A DNA stretch of 26,196 bases from TC-15 sp034437275 (GTDB taxonomy: Bacteria > Chloroflexota > Anaerolineae > Aggregatilineales > Aggregatilineaceae). Below, in pieces: positions 14,448 through 21,569 of this stretch; the stretch's first letter is position 1; each line of letters begins with the position of its first letter. Location of the stretch: contig DAOTUD010000140.1 of assembly GCA_034437275.1 (NCBI GenBank), positions 1 to 26,196 on the forward strand, given 5' to 3'. The notes under the pieces are model-generated. The model was not told the origin of the DNA. It was given only the letters and a program-made list of their open reading frames with translations, and searched no databases. The position numbers and the translations under genes were made by a program.

Positions 14448-16466
14448 ATGATTCATTTTGGACGTGAAGTCACCGGCAGCCTGGACGTGATGCTGCGGCG
14501 CGAGTGGCTGGTCACCAACGGCATCGGCGGCTACGCGATGGGGTCGTTGGCCGGGGCGCGCACGCGGCGCTACCACGGCCTGCTGATCGCCGCGCTCCAG
14601 CCACCCACCCGGCGGACGATGATGGTCGCCAACCTGGACGCCTGGATCGAGATCGACGGGCGGCGCTCGCCGCTGGTCACGCACGAATGGGCGGCGGGCG
14701 TGGTGCTGCCGGACGGCTACCGCCACCTGGAGAGCTTCCGGCTGGATGGCGCGATCCCGACCTTTGTCTGGGCGCTGGGGGATGTGCAGGTCGTGCAGCG
14801 CATCTGGATGGCGCAGGGCCACAACACGACGTATGTCACCTATACCTTCCATCGCGGCACGGCCAACGTGCGGCTGGTGCTCAAGCCGCTGTGCACCTAC
14901 CGCGACCATCACACGCTGACCAAAGGCGGCTATCGCGTCGATGTCGACTTCGACCCGGCGCGCAGTTGGCCGGACGGGCAGGCGGTCGCGGTGCAGGCCC
15001 ATCCCAATCATGACGAGCTGTCCGGGCAGCCGTTTACCATCCTGACCAACCGGGGCCAGATGGCGCTGGAACCGGAATGGTGGTGGTCGTTCCATCTGGC
15101 GCAGGAAAAAGCGCGCGGCCTGGGGGACCAGGAAGACTTGTTCGCGGCGGCGGGGATTTCGGCCAACCTGGCATTGGGCGAGACGCTGGCGGTGGCCTTT
15201 ACCAGCGAGTCCGAGACGCCGCAGCCCTGGCAGGCATCGTTGGACGCCGAACGCGCGCGCCAGCGCGATCTGATCCAGCGGGCGGGGATGGCCCAGGCCC
15301 CCGCGTGGGTCGAGCAGTTGGTGCTGGCGGCGGACCAGTTCATCGTGCGCCGCGACATCAGCGGCCAGCCGGGGCAGAGCATCCTGGCCGGGTACCCCTG
15401 GTTCACCGATTGGGGCCGCGACGCCATGATCGCGCTGCCCGGCCTGACGCTCGTCACCGGGCGCAAAGACGACGGGGCCGCCATCCTGCGCACCTTCGCC
15501 GAGTTCGTCGACCAGGGGATGCTGCCCAATCGCTTCCCCGATGCGGGCGAGGAACCGGCCTATAACACGGTCGACGCGACCCTGTGGTATTTCCAGTCGG
15601 TGTACCAATGCGCGCTGGCGTGCGGCTTCGATCACCCGGTGCTCAAGGACCTGTACCCGGTGCTGCTCGATATCATCGACTGGCACCTGCGCGGGACGCG
15701 CTTCAACATCCGGCAGGACCCGGCGGATGGGCTGCTGTTTGCCGGGGAGCCGGGGCTGCAGCTCAGCTGGATGGACGCCAAGATCGACGATTGGGTCGTC
15801 ACGCCGCGCGTGGGCAAGCCGGTCGAGATTAGCGCGCTGTGGTACAATGCGCTGCGCATCGTGGCCAACCTGGCCGGTGCATTGGGCCATGCTGACGACG
15901 CCGCGCGCTTTGGCGAGATGGCCGCCCGCACGCGCGAGAGCTTCGACGCGCGCTTCTGGTACAGCGGCGGCTACCTGTACGACGTGATCGACGGGCCAGA
16001 GGGCCACGATCCCACGCTGCGCCCCAACCAGATTTTCGCGGTGTCGCTGCCGTTCCCGCTGCTGGAAGGCGAGCAGGCGCGCGCAGTGGTCGATATGTGC
16101 GCGCGGGAGCTGGTGGTCTCCTACGGGCTGCGCAGCCTGGCCCCGGACGAAACGGATTATGTCGGGCATTATGCCGGCGACCCCTTGCAGCGCGACAGCG
16201 CCTATCACCAGGGCACGGCCTGGAGCTGGCTGATCGGCCCGTTCGTGCGCGCCCATTACCGTGTGTACCAGGACCGCGCCGCGGCGCTTAGCTACCTGAC
16301 GCCGCTGGCCGATCACCTCCACGATCACGGGATCGGGACGATCAGCGAGATCTTCGACGGCGATCCGCCGCATCTGCCGCGCGGGTGTGTGGCCCAGGCC
16401 TGGAGCGTGGCCGAAGCGCTGCGCATCTGGCACGAACTGGTCGAATGTGTGAGCACACAGGAGTAA
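14448..16466 (+). CDS. Glycogen debranching enzyme (amylo-alpha-1,6-glucosidase, GDE type)
   Basis: A 672-aa enzyme that removes alpha-1,6 branch points. It has the prokaryotic/archaeal GDE architecture: an N-terminal beta-rich domain opening with GREVTGSLDVMLRREWLVTNG-like sequence and the NGIGGYA / RRYHGLL motifs, then an (alpha/alpha)6 barrel. Barrel motifs: PWFTDWGRDAMIALPGL (317-333, with Asp321, Arg324 and Asp325), AYNTVDATLWY (about 371-381), LSWMDAK with Asp443, EISALW with Glu460, and YHQGTAWSW (586-594). The acidic residues in these motifs are the likely catalytic ones in this family. The ATG at 14448 was chosen over an earlier TTG because the product then begins at the conserved N-terminus. 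No clear ribosome site is visible (GGGGA lies 12 bases away). It is followed after 4 bases by a hypothetical gene whose ribosome site lies inside its last codons. Confidence 0.93.
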   Translation: MIHFGREVTGSLDVMLRREWLVTNGIGGYAMGSLAGARTRRYHGLLIAALQPPTRRTMMVANLDAWIEIDGRRSPLVTHEWAAGVVLPDGYRHLESFRLDGAIPTFVWALGDVQVVQRIWMAQGHNTTYVTYTFHRGTANVRLVLKPLCTYRDHHTLTKGGYRVDVDFDPARSWPDGQAVAVQAHPNHDELSGQPFTILTNRGQMALEPEWWWSFHLAQEKARGLGDQEDLFAAAGISANLALGETLAVAFTSESETPQPWQASLDAERARQRDLIQRAGMAQAPAWVEQLVLAADQFIVRRDISGQPGQSILAGYPWFTDWGRDAMIALPGLTLVTGRKDDGAAILRTFAEFVDQGMLPNRFPDAGEEPAYNTVDATLWYFQSVYQCALACGFDHPVLKDLYPVLLDIIDWHLRGTRFNIRQDPADGLLFAGEPGLQLSWMDAKIDDWVVTPRVGKPVEISALWYNALRIVANLAGALGHADDAARFGEMAARTRESFDARFWYSGGYLYDVIDGPEGHDPTLRPNQIFAVSLPFPLLEGEQARAVVDMCARELVVSYGLRSLAPDETDYVGHYAGDPLQRDSAYHQGTAWSWLIGPFVRAHYRVYQDRAAALSYLTPLADHLHDHGIGTISEIFDGDPPHLPRGCVAQAWSVAEALRIWHELVECVSTQE

Positions 16467-16470
16467 TCTT

Positions 16471-17061
16471 TTGGGCGACGAAACCCCCTACCAGCGGCCC
16501 AGCCGAACCTATACGGTCGCGTTGACGGCGTCCGTGCTGCTGTTTCTGGCCACGTTGACGGTTGTGGTCGTCGTGATCCTGATCGCCAACGCCCGCGAAG
16601 ATGAGCGCGAGGACGAATTCGAACTGACGCTGACCGGCGTCTACCATGCCGGGCTGGAAGCGCGTGACATTCAGACGCCCACCGCCGCCCCCGCGGTGAC
16701 CAGCGGCGCGTATGCCTTCGCCCCGGCTGCGGACCCGGCCTATCAGGCGGCTCCATCCTGTGACCGGCAGATGCTGGTCGGGCAGATCGTAGACCAGGAC
16801 GGGCAGCCCGTCGACGGGTTCGACGTGTGGGTGTGGGGCGACTACACCGCGCCGCAGGTCGCGCAGACCGGGCCGCTGGCCCAACGCGCGCGCGGCGAGT
16901 GGGTGGTCACGCTGCCGGGCATGGTCAATCGCCGGGTGTGGGTGCAGGTCCAGGGCGGCGAGCGCTACCTGTCCGCGCCGGTCGAGGTGGTGTTCGCCGG
17001 TGCTGGCTGCGACCGCAACCGGGCCGATATCACCTTTGCGCAGGTCGCCCCGCTGAACTAA
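16471..17061 (+). CDS. Membrane-anchored protein with a C-terminal beta-sandwich-like domain
   Basis: Not a recognised family. The 196-aa product has a short cytoplasmic N-terminus, one TM helix (about 16-39), a charged and low-complexity linker (about 40-92) and an extracytoplasmic domain (about 95-190) rich in beta-strand patterns. The segment VGQIVDQDGQPVDGFDVWVW resembles the start of carboxypeptidase-regulatory-like (Ig-like) domains; Cys97 and Cys180 could bridge its ends. The start is TTG at 16471, supported by AGGAG (16459-16463) 7 bases before it; that site overlaps the end of the debranching gene, so the two are coupled. A structural or binding role in the envelope is inferred. Confidence 0.75.
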   Translation: MGDETPYQRPSRTYTVALTASVLLFLATLTVVVVVILIANAREDEREDEFELTLTGVYHAGLEARDIQTPTAAPAVTSGAYAFAPAADPAYQAAPSCDRQMLVGQIVDQDGQPVDGFDVWVWGDYTAPQVAQTGPLAQRARGEWVVTLPGMVNRRVWVQVQGGERYLSAPVEVVFAGAGCDRNRADITFAQVAPLN

Positions 17062-17109
17062 ACCGCTTCAGTTACATGGCTCCCCTTCATACTGCGATCC
17101 CTGATCCGA

Positions 17110-17138
17110 TTGTCTTTTCGCCGGTTTATGACTACACT
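17110..17138 (+). promoter_or_regulatory. Promoter of the addB-addA operon
   Basis: TTGTCT (17110-17115) and TACACT (17133-17138) are separated by exactly 17 bases. A start near 17145 gives a short leader that still contains GGGAGG (17145-17150) 5 bases before the ATG. It is the best -35/-10 pair in the window. Confidence 0.45.
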
Positions 17139-17155
17139 GGCGGCGGGAGGTTTTT

Positions 17156-20100
17156 ATGTCGGGTGATCGATACACACCACAGCCCCGGTTGATGACCGGC
17201 CCGGTGGGGTGTGGCAAGACCGAAGCCGCCATCGACGCGATCCTGGCCGAGCGCGAGCAGTCCCCGCTAGGCCTGATCTGGGTCGTGCTGGCCACGCAGC
17301 ACCAGACGCACATGGTCCGCGAGCAGCTCGTCGCGCGCAGTCCGGGCGGGGTGCAGTTCGGCGTGGAGTTTTTCAGCTTCGGCGAGTTGTACGCCCGCCT
17401 GCTGGACCTGGCCGGGGACCCGCAGCGCCAGGTCAGCGACACCGCCCGCTACCGCATCCTGCGCCATGTGATCGGGGACCTGGCCCGCGCTGGACAGCTT
17501 GTGCTGTTCGCGCCGATCGCGCATACGCCGGGGTTCATCGGGCTGGTGGCCGGGCTGCTGCACGAACTGAAGCAGGGCATGGCCTATCCCGACCGGTTCG
17601 CCGACGTGGCCGCGACGCGCGGCGACAAAGACCGCGATCTGGCCCATATTTACGTTGCCTACCAGGAATTTCTGCAGGACAAGCGCCTCGTCGACCGGCA
17701 CGGCGCGGGCTGGCTGGCGCTGGAGCACCTGCGCCGCGATGATCGCCTGGGCGCAAATGTCAATTTGCTGGTGGTGGACGGCTTCGACCAGTTCAGCGCG
17801 GTGCAGCGCAGCGTGCTGGCGTGGCTGGCCGGGCGCATCCGCCGGACGGTCGTCACGCTGACCGCTGTGCCGGGGCGGCGGTTCCGGCGTTTCGAGCAGA
17901 CCCGCGCTCGCTTGTTGGCGTCCGGTGCGGCGTTGGACTGGCAGGCGATCCCGCTGGTCGATCCTGGCGCGCGTGCTGCGCCGGAACTGGAGCACCTCGT
18001 GAGCCGTCTGTTCCGCATCCGGCCCGATCCTCCGGTGGACGGGACACCGCGCGCGGTGGCGCTGGTCGAAGCGCCGGACGAAGGCCGCGAAGTGAGTGCG
18101 GTGCTGCGGTGTGTCAAGCGGCGGCTGCTGGACGGGACGTCGCCCGAAGATATGGTGATCGTGGCGCGGACGCTGGGGCGCTATGCCGGGCCGCTGCGCG
18201 AAACGGCGCGCGCCTACGGCGTGCCGCTGGTGGTGCGCGCGGGCGGACGGCTGCGCGAAAATCCGGCGGTGGCGATGCTGCTGGCGCTGGTCGATCTGGC
18301 GGCGCAGGCGTTCCCCCGACGCGGCGTATTGGATACGCTGCACAGCCCGTATCTCCAGCCGCCCGATCTCACCCCGGCGCAGATCGCCGCCCTGGAGCGG
18401 ATCTCGCTGGAACGGCAGGTCGTGCGCGGAAAAGACGTGTGGCTGGACGCGATCCGGCGTGCGGCGGCGCATCCGCTGGACGACGAAGACCACGAACGGG
18501 CGACGATTGAACTGGACGCCGCACCGGCGGCGGCGCTGGCGGCAGCGCTGCAGGCGCACTTCGACCGCATCACGCCCCCGGCGCGCGGCCCGGTTGCCGA
18601 TCTGGTGGCGTGGCTGGTCGCGTTGATCGGCCCGGACCCCGCGGCCTATGACGAAGACCGCGCCGGCGGGCGCACGCCGGCGCGCAGCGCGGACGCGGGG
18701 CCGGCCCATTTCGACATGCTGGAACGCATCCGCGCCGGGGGTGATCCAGACCAGGCGGCGCGCGATATCACGGCCATTCAGCGCGTGATGCGCGTGCTGT
18801 ACAGCATCCAGGCGGCCAGCGATCTGGTGGCTGCCGGGGATATTGCGTGGCCGGACTTCCGCGCCGAGTTGGAACTGGCCATCGAGCAGGCCGAGGTGAC
18901 GCCGGTCGGCGGGTGGAGCCGCCGGGGGCGCGTGCTGGCCATTGATGCGCGGCAGGCGCGTGGGCTGGCGCACGATCACGTGTATGTGCTGGGGCTGGCC
19001 GAGGGCGAATTCCCGGCCCCGGTGCGCGAGGATGCGCTGTATCATGAGCGCGAGCGCGTGGAACTGGAAGCCGCTGGCATCGACATGCAGACCGCCGAGG
19101 AACGCGCCGACGACATGAGCCTGTTTTACCAGGTGGTTGGGCTGGCGCGGCGGTCGCTGACGCTCAGCCGGTGCTATGTGGACGACAGCGGCGCGCAAGT
19201 GCCCCCCTCGCCGTACTGGAGCGCGGTGCAGGCCGCGCTGGGCATCCCGGCGGAGGCCGTGCAGCGCATCCCGGTCGGCGCAGCCCCGACGTTTGACGAG
19301 GCGGCCACCTTCAGCGAGGCGGCGGTCGCGGTGGCGGAGAGCTTGCGCGCCGGGGAGGACGCCAGGGACGCAGCGCTGGCGGTGCATAATGCGCTGCTCA
19401 GCGACGCGGACTGGGGGCCGGTCTGGCGGGCGGTGCTGGCCGGGCGCGCGCTGGAAGCCCGCCGCGCGGACCCGTTCGCGCCCTTCGACGAGTACAGCGG
19501 TGTGCTCCGCGATCGGGCGCTGGTGGCGGTCGCTGCCGGGGCGCTCGGCCCGGACCGCGTGTGGAGCGCCAGCCAGTTCACCGAGTACGGGACTTGCCCG
19601 TTTCGTTTTTTCGCGCGGCGGCTGCTGGCCCTGGAGGAGCTCGAGGAGCCGGAGGAAGGGCTGGACGCCTTGCAGCGCGGCCTGATCAACCACGCCGTGC
19701 TGGAGCACACCTACCGGCGCATCGCTGACGAAGGGCTGGCGATCACGCCGGACAACCAGGCGCGCGCCCTGGCAATTCTCGACGAGGTGGCGGACGCTGT
19801 CTTTGCCGGTGCGCCGGACCGGTACGGCTTCCGGCCTTCACCGGTGTGGGACTACGAGCGCGCCGCGCTGCGGCGGCGACTGCGCTGGCTGGTGGCGCTG
19901 GACTTTAGCGACGACACCCCGCTGCGGCTGCAGCCGCGCCAGTACGAGTCGGCGCACCCGGTCGCGGCGGCGCTGGGCGAGGCCGAACGCTGGCCTTTCC
20001 GGCAGGAGGCCGCCTACGGTTTCGGCGACGACGCGCCCCCGATCAAAATCGAGGGGCCGGCGGGTCCGGTGTGGGCCCGCGGCAAGATCGACCGCATGGA

Positions 20101-20485
20101 CCAGGCCGGGGAACACGTGGTGATCATCGACTACAAAAGCGGGAGCACCCCGCACTCGGTGCGCGATATGGAGGCCGGGCGCGACTTCCAGATGCTGCTG
20201 TATTTGCTGGCGGCGCAGCAATTGCTGAAGCGTGAAAATGCGCCCCAGGAGGTGCTGGGCGGGGTGTTCTGGCACATCAGCAACCGGGCGCTCAGCGGGC
20301 AGGTCTGCGCCGATGATGATGTGGTGGACGAGGCGCGGGACACCCTGCACGCGCACGTGCAGGCGGCGCGCGCGGGGGATTTTCGGGTGCAGCCGCGCAA
20401 GCTGGAGCGCGGGCGCTGCGTGAGTTACTGCGCGTTTGGCCCGCTGTGCCGCATGTCTCGTGTATACTTGCAGAAGGACGGTTAG
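17156..20485 (+). CDS. addB: AddB-like helicase-nuclease subunit (PD-(D/E)XK)
   Basis: One subunit of an AddAB-type enzyme that unwinds and trims double-strand breaks for RecA loading; 1109 aa, near the size of known AddB. The N-terminus has Walker A GPVGCGKTEA (15-24). A weak UvrD-like helicase fold follows, including a Walker B-like LLVVDGFDQ (about 204-212) and ARQARGLAHDHVYVLGL (about 600-616). The C-terminal nuclease domain (about 805-1100) shows YGTCPFRFF with Cys814, H-x-x-L helix (LINHAVLEH), GKIDRMD with Asp979, and IIDYKSG with Asp992 and Lys994. Cys814 with Cys1088, Cys1092 and Cys1098 would form the iron-sulfur staple of AddB, though here the last three are spaced C-x3-C-x5-C. The ATG has GGGAGG 5 bases before it. 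addA lies on the same strand after four small genes. Confidence 0.87.
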   Translation: MSGDRYTPQPRLMTGPVGCGKTEAAIDAILAEREQSPLGLIWVVLATQHQTHMVREQLVARSPGGVQFGVEFFSFGELYARLLDLAGDPQRQVSDTARYRILRHVIGDLARAGQLVLFAPIAHTPGFIGLVAGLLHELKQGMAYPDRFADVAATRGDKDRDLAHIYVAYQEFLQDKRLVDRHGAGWLALEHLRRDDRLGANVNLLVVDGFDQFSAVQRSVLAWLAGRIRRTVVTLTAVPGRRFRRFEQTRARLLASGAALDWQAIPLVDPGARAAPELEHLVSRLFRIRPDPPVDGTPRAVALVEAPDEGREVSAVLRCVKRRLLDGTSPEDMVIVARTLGRYAGPLRETARAYGVPLVVRAGGRLRENPAVAMLLALVDLAAQAFPRRGVLDTLHSPYLQPPDLTPAQIAALERISLERQVVRGKDVWLDAIRRAAAHPLDDEDHERATIELDAAPAAALAAALQAHFDRITPPARGPVADLVAWLVALIGPDPAAYDEDRAGGRTPARSADAGPAHFDMLERIRAGGDPDQAARDITAIQRVMRVLYSIQAASDLVAAGDIAWPDFRAELELAIEQAEVTPVGGWSRRGRVLAIDARQARGLAHDHVYVLGLAEGEFPAPVREDALYHERERVELEAAGIDMQTAEERADDMSLFYQVVGLARRSLTLSRCYVDDSGAQVPPSPYWSAVQAALGIPAEAVQRIPVGAAPTFDEAATFSEAAVAVAESLRAGEDARDAALAVHNALLSDADWGPVWRAVLAGRALEARRADPFAPFDEYSGVLRDRALVAVAAGALGPDRVWSASQFTEYGTCPFRFFARRLLALEELEEPEEGLDALQRGLINHAVLEHTYRRIADEGLAITPDNQARALAILDEVADAVFAGAPDRYGFRPSPVWDYERAALRRRLRWLVALDFSDDTPLRLQPRQYESAHPVAAALGEAERWPFRQEAAYGFGDDAPPIKIEGPAGPVWARGKIDRMDQAGEHVVIIDYKSGSTPHSVRDMEAGRDFQMLLYLLAAQQLLKRENAPQEVLGGVFWHISNRALSGQVCADDDVVDEARDTLHAHVQAARAGDFRVQPRKLERGRCVSYCAFGPLCRMSRVYLQKDG

Positions 20486-20487
20486 CA

Positions 20488-20754
20488 ATGCTGCGTACAC
20501 CTACCGTGCAATATGTGATGGGCGCGTTTTTCCTGGCGCTGGGGCTGGCCAGCAGCGTGCTGTATCTGGCGTTCGATGCCAGCCCGGTGCCGGGGCTGAT
20601 CCCGGCGCTGATGGGCGCGGCGATGCTGCTGTTCAAGCCGAAGCGGGACGAACATGGCCACCCGTTGTGGGCGCTGGACGGCTGGGGACGGAATGCGCTG
20701 GCCCTGGCTTGCCTGCTGATCGCGCTGGGCTTGCCGTTGATCTACCTATTTTGA
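20488..20754 (+). CDS. Small membrane protein, 88 aa
   Basis: Unrecognised. Two or three hydrophobic segments (about 9-28, 33-47 and 66-86) separated by a polar, charged loop (KPKRDEHGHP). It starts 2 bases after the addB stop, with AAGGACGG (20473-20481) upstream, so it is translated with addB. First of four tiny genes between addB and addA. Its short length and close packing suggest a real gene rather than noise, but function is unknown. Confidence 0.65.
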   Translation: MLRTPTVQYVMGAFFLALGLASSVLYLAFDASPVPGLIPALMGAAMLLFKPKRDEHGHPLWALDGWGRNALALACLLIALGLPLIYLF

Positions 20755-20782
20755 CGGGATTATGCGGAGGAGGGCAAAGCTT

Positions 20783-21043
20783 ATGTCGCACGATGAACGC
20801 ACGACCGACGAATTGTTAGACGAAGCGCCATTTGAGTTTGTGTCCAAACTGGAGCACGATCTGCGCGGCTCGATCAGCACGTTGGACAGTTGGTGGCGGC
20901 TGCTGATGGACGAGGAGGCCGGGGAGTATCACGCCGAAGCCCGCCAGGAGATCCCGCGCAACATCGAACGCCTGATCGAACTGGTCGACCTGATCCGCGC
21001 CTACAAGGACCGCCAGCGCCAGACCTACCGGGGCCAATCATGA
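20783..21043 (+). CDS. Orphan HisKA-like domain protein, 86 aa
   Basis: The whole product resembles the dimerisation and phosphoacceptor (HisKA/DHp) domain of sensor histidine kinases. The segment FVSKLEHDLRGSI (19-31) aligns with the H-box pattern F-x-x-x-x-H-E/D-L-R-x-x-I/L, putting the possible phosphoacceptor at His25. It is followed by a helix ending in RLLMDEEAG and a second long helix (about 51-77) with the hydrophobic spacing of the DHp hairpin (EIPRNIERLIELVDLIRAY). There is no ATPase (HATPase_c) domain and no TM segment. The ATG at 20783 is set by GGAGGAGGG 8 bases upstream. Its stop overlaps the next start (ATGA), so it is coupled to a membrane protein. It could be a phosphotransfer or dimerisation partner; homology is by eye only. 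Confidence 0.7.
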   Translation: MSHDERTTDELLDEAPFEFVSKLEHDLRGSISTLDSWWRLLMDEEAGEYHAEARQEIPRNIERLIELVDLIRAYKDRQRQTYRGQS

Positions 21044-21285
21044 GCCAGCGACTGCTGGGCTATGCGTTTCTGGCGCTGGGGACCGGCGCGATCATTTTCG
21101 TGGACGTGGTGCTGGGCGTGGTCTGGCTGCTGCTGGGCGGCGGATTGGCGCTGCTCCAGCCGACCATCACCCGCGAGGGCCGGCGGCGCGTCGAGTGGCA
21201 CATGCGCAACCTGCTGGCGGCGGGGCTGCTGGTGCTGGGCATCGCGGCGACCGGGCTGCTGTTGATCATCGACGTGTTTGCCTGA
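21040..21285 (+). CDS. Small membrane protein, 81 aa
   Basis: Unrecognised. Mostly hydrophobic: about 5-40 (two close helices, LLGYAFLALGTGAIIF and VVLGVVWLLLGGGLALL) and 57-79, with a polar basic loop (TITREGRRRVEWHMRN) between them. The ATG overlaps the stop of the HisKA-like gene by four bases (ATGA), which shows translational coupling and suggests that the two proteins are made in step. Function unknown. Confidence 0.65.
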   Translation: MSQRLLGYAFLALGTGAIIFVDVVLGVVWLLLGGGLALLQPTITREGRRRVEWHMRNLLAAGLLVLGIAATGLLLIIDVFA

Positions 21286-21296
21286 TCGGAGGCACT

Positions 21297-21551
21297 ATGA
21301 CAACAGAAGGGCGGTCCGGTGCGCGCCGTTGGTGGCTGGTGTATGCGGCGTTTATCGTGCTCTCGCTGGCCTTCGGGCTGGTGCTGCGGGATGTGGCGTT
21401 CGTGCTGGTGGGCGTGGGCTTCGTGCTGCTGGCCGCCAGCCGCCGGATCAACATGGCGGGGCGCGCATCGTCGCGGCTGCGGACGCTGGCGGTGATCGCC
21501 TTGTGGGCGGCGGCGCTGGCGCTTTTCAGCGCGGTTATTTTCTTCTTCTAA
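21297..21551 (+). CDS. Small membrane protein, 84 aa
   Basis: Unrecognised. Short polar basic N-terminus, then hydrophobic segments at about 13-42 (probably two helices) and 60-84, with a basic loop (SRRINMAGRASSRLR). The start is well set: GGAGG lies 5 bases before the ATG. It is 11 bases after the previous gene and 18 before addA. It resembles the preceding small protein in overall plan (hydrophobic pair, basic loop, hydrophobic end), so the two may be diverged relatives, though sequence similarity is not clear by eye. Confidence 0.65.
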   Translation: MTTEGRSGARRWWLVYAAFIVLSLAFGLVLRDVAFVLVGVGFVLLAASRRINMAGRASSRLRTLAVIALWAAALALFSAVIFFF

Positions 21552-21569
21552 GCATCCTGAGCAGGCGTT

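Noticed and set aside
14313..16433. 706-aa open frame on the minus strand opposite the debranching gene
   Set aside because: The plus strand has all GDE motifs; the antisense product has no recognisable domain and biased composition.
17267..19708. 813-aa open frame on the minus strand opposite addB
   Set aside because: Same reason: Arg/His/Gln-rich composition, no motifs, no ribosome site, and the plus strand encodes a clear AddB.
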